DNA of 64,000 bases from Larus michahellis (GCF_964199755.1 NC_133899.1:28499446-28563445); one strand, 5' to 3'; counted from the stretch's first letter, positions 12,401 to 24,808 are shown. Numbers and translations: made by a program. The notes: generated by a model not told the origin, from the sequence alone.

Positions 12401-13863
12401 TCAGCAGATCGTGGATATCCTGTCCTGACCTTTGCTACGGCCTCATTCGACTCCCTTACACTAATGGTGTGCAAACAGCACGAAAGGCCGGAAAACTCCC
12501 TATTTCCCTACCCAGGGCTGTGCCTGAGCCTGGGCAGAAATGGCTTTTAGAAGTTCCACCAACACATTTGGTTTCAATAGCGGAGCATGTGGCAATGATA
12601 AATAATACCCCAAAAATACTTCAAAGAAAAACTTAAAAGTGCGAGTCTCCCTTCCCCTGCCGTGTTTACTATTAGTTTTATGTCTTCGGTCTTCGGTCCC
12701 ACAATATTTTGCTTCCTTGTTTTTACTGCTGCTTAGTTAATAAAGTCGAGCTGGGCCAGGGGGAGGCTCAGCAGAGCCAGAGGCAAGAAGGGCTGTGTGG
12801 GGGATGTGTTAGGAGAGGGTGCTCGGGAGTGATCCAGGTCAGCTCTTACAGGGCAGCAGGTAAAACATCAGATGATTTATTTCATGTTTAAGTCAAGGCT
12901 TGATGTAGCAAAGCCGTGCTCTCCACCATGGCTGCTGGAAGAGTTTCTCTCCGCTCCATCGGGTCCAAGGCTTTCCATTGCGGGTTTCGCCGATGCAATG
13001 GGTGTCTCCAAGACTGACGGACCCCTATCTTCTCTCTCCCAGTTTTCCAAGGCTGTGAAGCACTTTGGAGAAGACACAGACAAAATGCAACCTGATGAGT
13101 TCTTTGGCATCTTTGACCAGTTCCTTCAAGCCGTGACTGAGGCCAAACAGGAGAACGAGAACATGAGGAGGAGGAAGGAGGAGGAAGAGCGCCGGGCACG
13201 CATGGAGGCACAGGTGAGCAGGCATCAGTGATTCCCAGCAGCACCCCTGGGGCACTGGGGGGATGGCAGCCATGACATGCTGTCCCCTTGGTGGCCATGG
13301 CGGCATGGAGAGCACTGAAGACTGGGCCAGGAGCTTCTGTGCACTTAGACCCACTGACTTTTCACTGTTGATTGTTTAATTAACTAATGACCTTGGGTTG
13401 GTGAGGTCTTGGAGATAAAACATACAGCACATCTGGTGCTGCCTGTGGCGCACCAGCAGCAGACATGGGCCTGTGGACCTCAGTCCATGGCTTGTATCAA
13501 TAACCCCGACCAGCTCTCGCATGCTAAGCACCTGGGTGGGAAACCACTTTTGTTTCATGGGTTTGGGGGTCACCACGTGTGTGTTGGGCACCCCCACAAT
13601 TGCCTGCATGAGAGTGAGATGTCTCCTTTCCCCCCCTCTACCGTGGCACATAGCTGAAGGAGCAGCGGGAGCGGGAGCGCAAGGCAAGGAAGGCGAAGGA
13701 GAGCGGGGAGGAAGGCGGCGAGTTCGACGACCTCGTCTCAGCCCTGCGCTCAGGCGAAGTCTTCGACAAGGACCTCTCCAAGCTGAAGCGCAATCGCAAG
13801 CGCATCGCCAACCAGCTGGCTGACAGCGGCCGTGAGAGGCCCGTCACCAAGCTGAACTTTTGA
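3372..13863 (+). CDS. DAAM1: DAAM1, C-terminal nine coding exons (formin FH2 C-terminal part and DAD)
   Basis: Formin of the Dishevelled-associated activator of morphogenesis family. It nucleates and elongates actin filaments and acts in non-canonical Wnt/planar polarity signalling with Dishevelled and Rho. Nine exons join in phase: 3372-3456, 4216-4322, 6051-6139, 6374-6542, 7295-7402, 9530-9590, 10241-10372, 13043-13213 and 13654-13863. They give about 376 residues plus stop, the last third of the protein. Visible marks are the FH2 signature [11 protein letters not shown], the long Glu/Arg-rich helix [20 protein letters not shown], the autoinhibitory DAD core [11 protein letters not shown] and its basic tail RNRKR, and the C-terminus KLNF. 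The sequence fits my recollection of DAAM1 better than DAAM2 (for example INHYQQ and TKSSIDKNI). The N-terminal GTPase-binding domain, FH1 and start of FH2 lie left of the window. No frame break is seen. Confidence 0.96.
3457..4215 (+). other. DAAM1: DAAM1 intron
   Basis: GT-AG intron between the first two exons in view. No repeat or other feature is recognised. Confidence 0.9.
4216..4322 (+). CDS. DAAM1: DAAM1 exon (FH2, [17 protein letters not shown])
   Basis: Acceptor is tttag; the weak donor is gttggt. It has 35 codons plus AG, which is completed to Arg by the next exon. It encodes the conserved FH2 helix containing [17 protein letters not shown]. Confidence 0.94.
4323..6050 (+). other. 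DAAM1: DAAM1 intron
   Basis: GT-AG intron of 1.7 kb. Nothing coding or repetitive is recognised on either strand. Confidence 0.9.
6051..6139 (+). CDS. DAAM1: DAAM1 exon (FH2, [17 protein letters not shown]), GC donor
   Basis: Acceptor is ttccag. The exon encodes [17 protein letters not shown] and then VKPKVE plus one base. Frame with the next exon (AIRAGS) is kept only if the intron starts with gcaagt at 6140. The nearby gt at 6144 would shift the frame. This is therefore a GC-AG intron. Confidence 0.92.
6374..6542 (+). CDS. DAAM1: DAAM1 exon (FH2 core, [11 protein letters not shown])
   Basis: Acceptor is tttcag; the donor is gtgagc. It carries the most conserved FH2 stretch ([20 protein letters not shown], then [12 protein letters not shown]), which contributes to the actin-binding knob/post region. 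It starts two bases into a codon and ends with two bases of a Lys codon. Confidence 0.96.
6543..7294 (+). other. DAAM1: DAAM1 intron
   Basis: GT-AG intron, moderately GC-rich. Nothing further is seen. Confidence 0.9.
7295..7402 (+). CDS. DAAM1: DAAM1 exon (FH2, [17 protein letters not shown])
   Basis: Acceptor is ctcctag; the donor is gtaagc. It has 35 codons flanked by split codons and ends [12 protein letters not shown] continuous alignment with human DAAM1 is recalled over its whole length. Confidence 0.94.
7403..9529 (+). other. DAAM1: DAAM1 intron
   Basis: GT-AG intron of 2.1 kb without recognisable repeats or exons. Confidence 0.9.
9530..9590 (+). CDS. DAAM1: DAAM1 exon (FH2, [15 protein letters not shown])
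   Basis: Short exon with acceptor ccaacag and a strong gtaagt donor. It has one base plus 20 codons ending RAVET. It encodes a helical, charged FH2 segment. Confidence 0.93.
9591..10240 (+). other. DAAM1: DAAM1 intron
   Basis: GT-AG intron. Its acceptor is preceded by a T-rich/C-rich tract. Nothing else is recognised. Confidence 0.9.
10241..10372 (+). CDS. DAAM1: DAAM1 exon (FH2, [17 protein letters not shown])
   Basis: Acceptor is ttttccccaaag; the donor is gtaagg. It has 44 whole codons. It encodes [20 protein letters not shown] and then [12 protein letters not shown], the FH2 C-terminal helices. Confidence 0.94.
10373..13042 (+). other. DAAM1: DAAM1 intron
   Basis: The largest complete DAAM1 intron in view (2.7 kb). 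Open stretches on both strands lack protein character, and no repeat family is recognised. Confidence 0.9.
13043..13213 (+). CDS. DAAM1: DAAM1 exon (end of FH2, [17 protein letters not shown])
   Basis: Acceptor is ctctcccag; the donor is gtgagc. It has 57 whole codons, from [11 protein letters not shown] through [16 protein letters not shown] into the highly charged [16 protein letters not shown] helix that leaves the FH2 domain. Confidence 0.95.
13214..13653 (+). other. DAAM1: DAAM1 last coding intron
   Basis: GT-AG intron of 440 bases. No further feature is seen. Confidence 0.9.
13654..13863 (+). CDS. DAAM1: DAAM1 terminal coding exon (DAD)
   Basis: Acceptor is cacatag. It has 69 codons and a TGA at 13861. 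It encodes the linker [16 protein letters not shown], the DAD amphipathic core [18 protein letters not shown], the basic RNRKR cluster that completes DAD, and the C-terminus RPVTKLNF. Confidence 0.96.
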   Translation: MKEQRERERKARKAKESGEEGGEFDDLVSALRSGEVFDKDLSKLKRNRKRIANQLADSGRERPVTKLNF

Positions 13864-16480
13864 AAAACAAACAACAGCAACAATAAAACCCAATAAAAAA
13901 ATGCGGGTCGGGTTAGTCTTTTTGAAGTGGCTTGGGGGGCAGTTTATTCCCATTATACTGCCTTGCGATTCAAAGCGAAACAGTGGCACGCTCTCTCCCC
14001 CCGCAGGCGAGTGTGTATGTATATATACTGTGTATATAGTCAGGTCAGGGGTGAGGATGGAGGTGCGTGGGCATCTTGATGGGTGCCAGCACCGCTTCCT
14101 CTCCTCCGGCTCCCTCCAAAAAGTAGTTCTCCCCATGCATAAGCACAAGGGCCGCGTCCGCGGGGCAAGAGAGGACCCAACCCAGAGACACCAGTGGTCT
14201 CCATGGTCTGCAAAGGCAATGGGAAGCCGCTCCCCGCCACTCTCCTGCTGGGAACCCCTCGGGCCATTTGCAGGGGACACCTTGCGCACAAGCCAAGCGG
14301 TTTAAAGAGGAAAAGAAAAAAACAAAGTTGAATGAACTTAATCTGGATTTGGTTTATTTTCTCATTGTCGTGATTATTCAAAAAAAACTCGCACATCCGT
14401 GCTTTCATGCTGGTTCCTGAGCTCGGCGCTGCGGGCGCTCCCGGCAGTGCTCCTCTTGGGAAATACTCTATTTCCTCTTACCGCCACCTTGCTAAAGGAA
14501 AAAGTTTACCCCAAAGTGCTTATCGCTTTAACGCCACACAGATGTATTTATACTTTTATAAAACGTCTTCTGCCTCAAGATGGTGGGAAAGGTCGGTTCT
14601 CGGAGGAGACAAAGAGCATAAACTTTTGTGTTGTAATTTTTATTCTTGCTTTCTGTTCAATGGGACAAACTGTATCCTCTGTAAAGGTGCGTCAGGACCG
14701 AGGGGCTCTGATGGGCTGGTGCAAACCCGCCAGCTTTCACCCACCTTCTTTTCTCTTTTCTTTGTTGGACACACAGAAGCAGTGATGCCAAGAAACGCTC
14801 GTCTCTTAGCCAGGTCTTTTTTCAACTGGTTTGCTGTTCGTTGTCATTGCAAATTTGTAAGCAGAGCTACCTGTCAAATGTCAGTCCAAATAAAGACAAA
14901 AAATAATAATAAAAATAATTCAAAGCTCTCAGGGAGTAACAATTTAAAGATTTAGAAAATTAAGAATTGGAGAATAAAAAGTAACCACCGTTAACATATT
15001 AACATTTCTATTCTTAAATTATGCTGAGTATATAGAGGACTGTTACTTTTTACTTTTATTTATTTGTGGTGTGTTTTTTAAGAAAACAAAACAAAACCTT
15101 TTTATACCACCAATACTTTTGTGATCCTTTTCTTGTTTGTTTGTTTGTTCTTTTTCCTGTGGAGAGATGAGTTTGTCCCTGTTGCACTAGATGTTAACAC
15201 TATTTGAAATAAGGTTGGTTGGGGGTTTTTTTGTCAGATAATCGGTATTACTGGTGGGGTATGGGATGTCAGTTAACTATATGTACTGTAGCAAAAGTGA
15301 TGTTTAAACTAATTTGTATAAAAAAAATATGGTTCTAAGCACCTGAAGGCCACGGAGTCTGCGTGCTGAGTGAAAGCTGTGAAATCTCTCTCTAACCAGA
15401 GTTGTCAAGAGCTGTGGTTTTACCATTTTTGTTCTTTTCTTCATTGCAAGTTTTGACGCACTGTAGATTAAAAAATAAAAAAAAGAAAAAAGAAAAGGAA
15501 AAAAAAAGACTTTCTGAGTAGCGTTAAAAACAGTAATAAATTAAGCAGGTAAGCGCAAAAAAAGTCCAGCACCTCGTATCCAAGCAGCTGCAAAACCTGC
15601 ACATTATGTTCAAAGGTGGAGTTAAGCACTTTGCTTTAAGAAGGAGGGGGAAATAAAGACAAAAGGTAATGATAAAACTATTCCTTAACTAAAGTGCCTC
15701 TATTTATATTTTTTATTTATGGCTGAAAAAATGGAGTTGATACAATTGAGGGAATGGACTTTGGGGGGAAATTAAAATATTAAAAAAAAAAGAAGGAAAA
15801 AAAAAGGTTAAAAAAAAAAAAGTCTGGCCTCTGATGGTTTAAGGAATGGTTGGTCACTCGTGTTTAATTTGAAAGGCGGTGGGAGTCGGAAAGGGTGATC
15901 GCCTGCCGGGATCCCTGCCTTTGGGGCTCAGCTGCCAGCACCCACCCCCGGCTCCTGCCTCCGCAACCCCAGTGCCACATCAGGACCTTTCCTGACAGAT
16001 TTCCTCTTGCCCTTCCAAACCTGGTTGTTGGGGTTTTTTAAATTGTTTTACAACAGCCTCATTATCAGGCTGAGTTTGCCACTTCTTTTTTTCTTTCAAA
16101 AAAAAAAAAAAAAAGAAAAAAGAAAAAAATATATCTCTATAAATAAATACAACGGCTGTGTGCAGGTAATTCCATGTGCCATTGTTGAAAAGTACGTTTA
16201 GGTTGGTGCTGGTGTAAGTAGCCACTCTTTTCTCTTGGGTGTGTATTTTAAAGATGATTTTTTTTTTTAATAATGGCAAAAAGGAAAAAAAAAATCCATA
16301 ATAATTTGTAAACTGAAGTATATGTCTTGGACCTTATTAGCTTCATAGTGACCAAGGTAGCCTGTTAGGTGCAAGGATGTTAGTAGTCTTAGCTAGCGGG
16401 AAATGCTGTGTAATGTTATGAGACTGTACATTTTCTAAGACAGCAATATGCAATAAAGAAAAACAATTTCGGTGAGTGTA
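13864..16480 (+). other. DAAM1: DAAM1 3' untranslated region (inferred)
   Basis: AU-rich DNA follows the stop codon and lacks coding character. It holds several poly-A-like runs (15470-15510, 15780-15820, 16098-16130) and AATAAA hexamers right after the stop (13881 and 13892 region), near 14889, and at 16452. The last, with a GU-rich stretch after it, is the most likely main cleavage signal, giving a 3'UTR of about 2.6 kb. Shorter alternative ends are possible. Confidence 0.65.
16452..16457 (+). promoter_or_regulatory. AATAAA polyadenylation signal, distal DAAM1 candidate
   Basis: Canonical hexamer followed within 25 bases by the GU-rich segment ggtgagtgt. After it the sequence becomes GC-richer and intergenic in character. 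Confidence 0.6.
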
Positions 16481-17310
16481 CATGGCAAAGCTGCGATTAT
16501 TTTGGTGGGGGGGGAAGGGATATTTGGGGATTGAGACAGGTGTTGAAGAAAAAGCCCTCCGCAGGTTGCTCTTTTCCAGGTGTGTCTGCAGTCATTGCTG
16601 GGGTTGGCCAGTAACCCCCTTTCACTGCTGTCCTGCATGCCGGGTTTTAGGCACAGGGGGGCTTTTCCACCCTCCTGGCTTGCAGCATCCTTGTGGTCGC
16701 CCACTTGCGGGCTCTGAAACGCCTCCCAGTTAGCAGCCCCGTTCATTCCTCCCCGCTGTGTTGTTGCTACTGCCTGTTCCCACCTTGGTGACCAGCTTTT
16801 CTAGGAGCCTCCATTGAGGCAGCCACAGGTTTTGCATCTCAGGATTGGATGATCTCCCTTTCTCCAGCTGACGAAGCCAAGCCAGTGCTGGCTGGGCTGG
16901 ACAACTTGCCTCAAGGAAGCCTATCTAGATACACAGCGATGTTTTCTTGGTCGCCCAAACCCCTCTTGGCCTATTCATGCTCACCATTGCCTTTCCCGCA
17001 AACCTTTCCATCTGGGCTCTGTGCTATTTTCTTTCTTTTTCCAATGTTCTGCATTCAGTGACCTCTGCAGTATCCAACACTCCCAGATCCCACTGTCTGT
17101 CGTGACAGGAGCACCTGCATCATGGTCAGACCCATAGGTTTGCCCTTTTGATCAGGGCTTTCCCCAGTATAACCTATAAGTGGGCACCAAGCAAACACAG
17201 ATGGGGTGCCTAACACATCCCTTTGCTTGCTGGGGCCTCCTTTGGTGAGATCCCACTCACCGTCAGGCTGACAGACACGCAGCTTTCTCCTATTTATATC
17301 TCATGGCTGG

Positions 17311-17347
17311 GATACATATACATATATATATATATATACACACACAT
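17311..17347. repeat. (TA)n/(CA)n microsatellite
   Basis: Uninterrupted TA steps flanked by CATA and CACA units. Confidence 0.85.
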
Positions 17348-20300
17348 GACCCAGCATCGGTCAGCTTTGGGCTGGGGGGAGCACAGGGCAGTGGTGAAGA
17401 CGATGGCTGCCATCGCAGTGCCTGGTAGTTGCGTGGGCTGCTGCCGCCACCATCTGAGAGCTGCGTGGCTGTGTAGCAAAAGGACCTAAGCAAAAGGGGA
17501 ATGGCTTCAGCTGCTCTTCCCTTCGTAAATCCCTGTGTCCCCAGCACAGGAGTGCTCTGGGGTGCATCCATAAACGGATGTGAATGAGATGACCAAACCC
17601 TACAACCCAATGAGGACCTGGCTAATGGCAGATTGCAGGTTTCCTGGGCCACGTCAGTGTGTGACAGAGGACGGTTCCCAGGACAGGGAACAGGGTGGCA
17701 GTGGGAGATGTGAGCAAGGCCAGGGCATAGCTTTTTATTCCACCAAGATATTTGAGGGGAAAAAAAAAAAGTCCAATATCATGCAAGCTTCGTAGCCTGC
17801 AAACCCTTTTTCAGGGCTGAAATAGCAGCATCTATGGCTTGAGAACATAAATTTGAGCTACGATGCTTGTCATCCCCGAGGAAAGGAAACTGGGATGGGT
17901 GCTGTGCTGGACTGGCACGGCTGTGCTGTGTGAGGCCATGTCATCAGGAGCTCATGTCCACCAGTGGGCTGGCCAGCTGGGTTTTCACCTGAAAAAGGGC
18001 TTCTGTACACCAAATCCTGTCTGCTACATCCAGTTAAAGCCATGAGGAGGATGTGCTAAATGGGCCAAACCTGCCCAGACCTGACGGTGCCAGGGGAACT
18101 GCCGGGCATGGTGCTCCCAGAGAAACTGCGCCACGGGGCCACCCGCTTTGGTGGCACCAAACCTGGTGACCCAGCCCTGGCTGTGCTCCGCTCCAGCCCG
18201 ACGTCTTTCCCTGTTGAGGAAGGCTGAGGCAATTGGGAATCCTGCTGGAGCGGAGCGTCAGGTGTCATCTCCCGCACTCAACCTGTTATCCTTGGCATCA
18301 GGCCCTAGCATGGAAAAAATGAGTCAAGAAGTCGGGGCCATGACCTGATGCAGACACAGCATTGCATGCAAAACTCAGCTCAGCAAGTGGGGCAGACACA
18401 ACTCAATGGGGAGAAACTGGGCTCCCAGCCCTGCCAGCAGCACTGCTGCTTTGGTGCCACTGGCAAGGGGCCGCAGGGTGCTGGGTCAACAGGAGCTTGC
18501 TGGACTTCATGTCCAAAAGTATCTATTTACTCCCAAGGGAGGGTACAGTGGGACCAATGGACCTGTCAGGCTTTTACATCCCTCCTGGAGACTCTCGGGA
18601 AAGCAGAGATGTTACCAGTCCTGCTCCCAGCTGTGTTGCAGCTGGACCTGGCTCTGTCCCCAATGTCAGTGCCTATGTCACAGCTCAAGCAGATGTTCTG
18701 GGGTAAAACTGCACTTTGGCCAATGTCATGATCTCACACAGCCAGATCACCAGGTCCGTGGCCCTTGTACAGGGCTGACGCTGCTGGAGCGCCCCAGGAA
18801 GAGGTTCATCCCTAAATGCAGAGACTAGTGTAGCAACAGAACCCCATAAAAGCACCTGGGTGTTTCTGTGCCAGCCTGTGCCGTGGGGTGAACATGGCCA
18901 CCCAGCTGTGCTTCTGGGGGGATGGGAGAGACCAAGCTGACACAAAGGCAGGAGGGGTGCAGGAGGGAGGCTGTGAGCCAGCACCGTCCCTGCCTCCATC
19001 CCCATCCCCGTCCCTATCCCCTCCCCTGCAGCAAATCCTACAGACATCTCTCCTGTGAGCTCCCCCCGGCATTGCCCAGGGTCCTGCAATATGGTGAAAT
19101 GGAGAGTTCTCCGCCTTAATCAGAGGTGCTCTGACCTGAAATCTCTGAGCATTTTCTATTATTTTTAGCCTTAAACCAGGCTTGATGAGTTGTGTGCAGG
19201 TGAGCCAGGGAGAAAGCCAGGAGCTTGTGCGGTCAGGCCCCAGCAGAGCCTCAGGAAAGGCAGCACCACCATCTGCTGGCACTTTCCCAACTTCACAGTT
19301 TTAGAGCTTGTTGAGTATAAAATCAATCCCGCCTCTTGCTTTCCTCTGCCACATCTCTGCTGGGGTCTGAAAAGTTCAGTGTTCTCTGGCTGTGGAACAG
19401 TCAAAATGCTAAATTTCATATATAAGTTTCCCCCCATGTAGTTGAGAAGGGATAATTTTAATTCTGCCCTTTGTAATTCGAGTCAAATAACCAAAGGTCA
19501 CAACGTGTGGTTTTGCTGTGACTTTTGGAACTGCCTGGGCTTCAGGGTGGTGCACTCTGTGCATGTGTGTGTGCATGCAGGCAACACAAATGCATGTGTG
19601 TGTAAGATAAACTGATGCAAAATGCTTTCAGGGGACATCTGAAGGCCACAAACTTACCTCCATTGCTTTTGAAACCGTACTGTGCCCCACTCCACTACAG
19701 TCCCCCCAGGACTTGTCCAGATGCTGGGATCTGTGTTGGGAGCCTGTTTTGTGCAGGCTCCTCTTGCTAAAACCCAGCTTTCCTTACACTCTGTTGTCAT
19801 GTTGCATGAACTTGGCATTAAGGTGGAAGTTTCCCAATCCCCAGGGCAGCTCCGTGAAGATAGGTCATTGAATTGTCATTTGTCCATTACATTCTTTACG
19901 GGTCCATATTGCAACATTTGCTCACAAGCCCGTGCTCTCAGTTCAGACGTGGCTCTGCAGGAGGCGTAGGACACGTGCCCTGAGTATTTGGGCACAACAA
20001 GTAGAACTGCCCTAAACCAGGTTTGTCCATGACAAGAAGTCTGGAAGACATGGGACAGCCAAACATAGCTTTGCTCCTGCTGCCTAACCCATCCCTCTGG
20101 CTTTCCAGGATGCCGCCATAAGCAAAGCTGGGCTGGGACGGTGCTCACGGCTTTACCTGGGCTTCGGGTGCCATGGGGTACCAGGAGCTTTTCCGCCTGC
20201 TTGAATTTGGGTTTGTGTACATTCACGCAGCTTTACGTTGCCAAGCTCTGTGCGGAGTATACCCTTGGCTCAAGGAAAGGTGAGGAAGCCCCAGCCTTGT

Positions 20301-20861
20301 GCTTTGCCCAGCTCCCAATCTCTGCCTGAGGCCCTTTTTACGGTGAAATCAAGAGTGTGAAGCACTCAGGCAAGACCTAGTTTCTACAGCAAATCTTTCC
20401 AATTAAATAGCAGGGGGCGATCACTATTTGAGTTACATTTTCTGGAAAGAATCCACAATTCAGATGCTGTATTCAAAACCTGCCATGACTTCAGGGACAG
20501 TATATTACCAAATGTTCTGTAAAATGCACCAGACTGAGCACAGCAGCCACAGGCGCAGGTCAGGGAGGAGCACAAGTGCTGCGGCACATTACATTTCACT
20601 GGAGAAATAAGTGACCTGGTTACTCAGAGCATTTTTTCCCTGATGCTGAGAGTAGTTCAGAGTATGTTTCTAGGTCAGGTAAGCAAATTACATTTATGTG
20701 GCTGTGAGGGAATTGTTGGGTGACCGACTTAAGAGAAATTTATCTTGCTGCTTTTGTCCACATCTATGACCCTGAGGGTTTTTAATCTGTAGGACTCATC
20801 CAGGGGGTTTTGTTCCTTACCAGCCACAGCACCAGCATCTCCCCAGCCGCCCTCCGCCGGA

Positions 20862-20889
20862 GTGGAGTGGGGTGGGGTGGGGTGGGCTA
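20862..20889. repeat. GGGGT tandem with G-quadruplex potential
   Basis: Successive GGAGT and GGGGT pentamers give four runs of three or more G spaced by single T bases on the plus strand. Confidence 0.8.
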
Positions 20890-23800
20890 GCCCAGTGCTA
20901 GCTGTCAGCCTCACCTACGAGTCAACGCAGCTCCCACACGCTGTCCCAACCCGGGGACAATTTCCACCTGCTCTGAGTCTGCACATTTCAGTGAAGCGCT
21001 CTGGTCAAGCCCTGAGCACAAACCGAAGCGTTTAAGCCTGTGCATCAGTACTACTGGCAGAAGCAGGTGGGGGGATTCCTGCTGCCTTCAACCAGACTTG
21101 CTCTGGCCCCTGGGAGAAACATTCCTCCACATGTGGAAGGGCAGCGCTGAATGTTCCCATTCCCCATCTCCACCCTGGAAGCTGAGGAGTGTCATCTTCC
21201 AAAATGACCTCCCCAAAGTCAGCCCTGCTGCAACTTTCTGCTTCTCCTTATGGTTGGTAAGGAGAAGAGGGTGTCTGCACGGCTGAAGGGAAAGCAGACA
21301 ATCTGTGAAGCGCTGACGTTTGCAAACGCCTTTAACTTTTCAGTGCGTACAACAATAAAAAACCCTCTGAGAAAAGGTGCAATCCTCTTTTCAGAGCAAA
21401 GCTTTTAAAAAAAAACTTTTTTCAGTTCATGAATCTCTTTAGATGCTCCCTTGTCTATTAGTTTCTGAGCTGACTATTTATGGAAGAGATAAGGTTGAAA
21501 ATAGTTTATAAATGCAAGGATAACAGATGCATAAAATTAAGGATCCAATATTTGAAAATTGCTCCCCAATCAATTTTGTGGGCTTGCGCCAGTGCTTGCC
21601 TTTTTGAAAGCAGCTGAACCTGGAAAAGCTCAGTGCAAGCAAGATAAGAAATAGCACAAATAACAAATGGCTCCTCTCAGAGTGAATTTACTTCCTCTGC
21701 TGAATCATAGCTGGATCCAGCTCATCTTTCACCGTCACCCCAGAAGCCTGTGGCCTTGGTGTGCTGCTTCACCCAGTACAAACAGCTCGAGCAAGGCTTC
21801 AGGGCTCGATTGTTGCCTGAGCAGCAAGTACCAGCACGACCGCTCCAGTTGGGGTGGCATGATAAGTGCAGAGATCTCTGCAGAAAACACATGGATTGTT
21901 CTTCCGTTGTGGCTACTACAGCTTGCGCTAGAAGAGCTGGAGTTTAAGGCTCAGCCAAAAACCCACCCCTGAGCAAGAACTCGTGTGTGAAGCTGATCAC
22001 GGAATGGTCATGCCCACAGCGATGGGAACAGGACGCGGGGCAGGGCTGTGCAGACAGGCTAGCCTGGCCAGGGGCCGCTTGGCACAGTGCTGCCACCTCC
22101 CTGGCACAGAAATGCTGGAGGGTGTCACCACCTGCCTTTCTTCAGGCCCAGCTGCCTAATGACCAGGGGGTCTTTGCGAGTGAATCCGGTGCTGAATCTT
22201 ACTCCCAGCACACATCATGCTGTGCTGGTGTTCCCCTTGCCTTCAAGCCCCCCTTGCTAAATCTCCTCTGGCTTCAGTTACAGTCTCCTGGGATCTTCTT
22301 TGCTGAGCAGATCATCCATCACTCTCCAGCCAGACTAATGCAGGCCCTGCTGTTGTGCCCTGGGGTTTGTGCTACTTTCACTTTGATTTCTCCAGTGACT
22401 CATCTATTTTATGCCCCTGAGAAGGATTTGCAGTCTGTCTCTCCATGACAGTTTTCCTCCAGCTTCTCACAGTGGTAATTTCCTAGGAAAAAACCACCTA
22501 GAAAAGCAGAGCTGTTCCACAAGCACTTCAGCTGGGGTGAATGTAGACGCTTCGAGACTCGGGCAACGTGCTGCCAGCAGCACGGCATTAGCAGCCCATT
22601 ACTCCTTTCAAATCGGGAACAGCAAGCGGGCTGACCATGGTATGGGTAGCATCTCATCCTCCCACATCCAGCCCCTGTGAAGCCACTGGGACTCACCCCA
22701 CTGGTCCTGGCAAGTTCACAGCTTGCAGCACGACAGCAGCACAGCACAGCTGCGCATGGGGTCACCAAGCCTGGATCCCATTGCCGGTGACAAGTCCTGC
22801 GGGATTTTGGACTGTTTTATTCTTCCAGCGCTTAGTTACTACCTTGTGCCTGTGTGCAAGCAGATCTAGAGGTGCACCCATTTACTAATAATCAGAGTCA
22901 CCACATAAAAATACAATTGCAGCTAGAGGGAAGAGGCAGCTCTGCTGCTGAACTAAGCACCCTGACAGCACCAGGGCTGATCTCATCAGGCATCCGGGCT
23001 TCTGCAGCTCTGGAGAGCATGCAGCACACACATTAGCCAGCATTGCACAAAACGACACTTTTCTGATGTGCTATCCAAATTATTCATTTCGGCCTCTATG
23101 ACAAACCTTCCAAAGAGCAGCATGTGTTGAGTTTAATGGTGACTTACTGAATCCCTCTTTGAAACTAGGTTTCAGAGAGGTACACTCAAGGCTTGCACTG
23201 CATTGGCTGCAGCCCTTCGTCTGAATGTTTTAATCTGGGATGCAGCAGTTCTGAAGGCAGAGTGGTTGATCCCATTAATAGGAGGAGGCTTTTCTTAGGA
23301 TCATTAGTGGAAAGGCTGTGCTGGGTGCTCAGATCTCTGCTGGCGTGTACTGGATGCGCAAGCCAACACCAGTGCTGAAAGAGAAGCAGGGGTGGTGGAT
23401 CTCACTCGCGTGAGCTATTCTGGTTCCGGTTCCGATTACTGTCAGCTATTACAGCCCATCAGGAGGTCACTTATAAACTGCTAGTTGCTCATACTTCATA
23501 GGTTATGCACAAAGCATTTACTTTGAATCGAGATTTCATCCGGAGATTAGGAAGGGAGTGGAAAATATTGACTTGAATGAATCTCATGATTAAATCTACT
23601 GCAAAACTACCACTGACTTCAGCTGGAACAGTGCCTTCTAAAATGCTTGTCATTAATCGAGACTTAATGTTTTCCTTCTAACTTATAATGCATTAATTAT
23701 ATCAGTGGCATGCGCATCATTGCCAGATAGTATGGCACTCTTAAACCAAGGGTAAGTATGCTGGAAAGTCAATGAGGGACTAAAGAGCCCAAGGACTAAC

Positions 23801-24621
23801 TTTTCATTTGGTTTTGACTAATGTTGTCACTGGTATCCAGGGCTGAACTGGTCTTCAAATCATGTGAACTACTATCTCTTTTATGCGGAACATCCCGCAT
23901 TGAGTAACCCACATGATTTTTGAATTGGGGTGTCCCAGCATCCTTTGCAGAGCCCTTGTGCAAATGAGACTGCTGTTCACCTTGCATCCAGGCTCATCTC
24001 AAGGGAGGAAGAAGGAAAGAAATATTGCAGAGCTATGGCTGGAGGGTTGGAGCTTCAAAGCTAGTTTTGTACTGTCTGAAACCTCGGTGCCTTGCTGCCT
24101 TCTGAGTTCTCCTTCAGCCCAAAGAAAGGGGATCTCTAAGTGAGGTGACACCAGCATGAGCGTGTAAGAGGCATGAAGCTGATGTCTCCATAGAGGTTTG
24201 GCCAGGAGCCACCTCCTGCAATGGTTTCCTACCCGGGAATAAGCTGCTGTGACCATGGGCAGAATTTTCACAGCTAGGATAAAACAGCGAGGTAAACCTG
24301 AGGTCTCCTTCTCCTGGATGAACACATGGAGCTATTGTCAGGTATGAGGACAGAGTGACACGCTGGCTTGTGTGCTACCATGGCCAAGACCTTTGTGCCC
24401 ATTCTGCACTGTTGGTGAGAGGCAGCAACCTTCAGCGCAGCTGGGACACAGCAGCATTTCAAGTACTGCTTTGGCAGGCAGCCTGCAGCCTTCAGCGTGT
24501 CTTGTGTGTGTTTGTGCATTTATTTAAGACACTTCACCCTTTGATTGTATTTTTTAAAACATACTTTTTAAAATGTGGCTGTAGAAACCCATGTACCTGA
24601 CTTGCTCAACAGTGCTGTGAT

Positions 24622-24808
24622 ATGAGGAGCAGCTGAGGGAGCTGGGGTTGTTTAGCCTGGAGAAATGAAGGCTCGGGGTGGAGGGCCTTATCATTCTCTA
24701 CAACTACCCGAAAGGAGGTTGTGGCAAGGTAGGTGTCAGTCTCTTCTCCCAAGTAACAAGCGATAGGACAAGAGGAAACAGCCTCAAGTTGCGCCAGGGG
24801 AGGTTACA
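24622..24808 (+). mobile_element. CR1 LINE fragment, 3' UTR part, plus orientation
   Basis: The stretch matches the CR1 3' region as I remember it: the GAGGAGCAGCTGAGGGAGCT box, the GTTTAGCCTGGAGAA box, the CTCTACAACTACC box, and CAAGTAACAAGCGATAGGAC. Similarity stops abruptly at the right, so the 3' terminal octamers are missing. It is a truncated copy in the DAAM1-GPR135 spacer. Confidence 0.85.

Larger units (their letters stand above)
16481..24621. other. Intergenic DNA between converging DAAM1 and GPR135
   Basis: No open frame here has protein-like composition or family similarity. It contains a TA/CA microsatellite (17311-17347), TG-rich patches near 19558-19606, and a G-rich tandem (20862-20889). 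Confidence 0.75.

Noticed and set aside
18348-19282. Cluster of 110-156-codon open frames in the DAAM1-GPR135 spacer
   Set aside because: All frames are open on both strands in GC-rich DNA with Cys/Ser/Pro-rich products; no splice structure or family.
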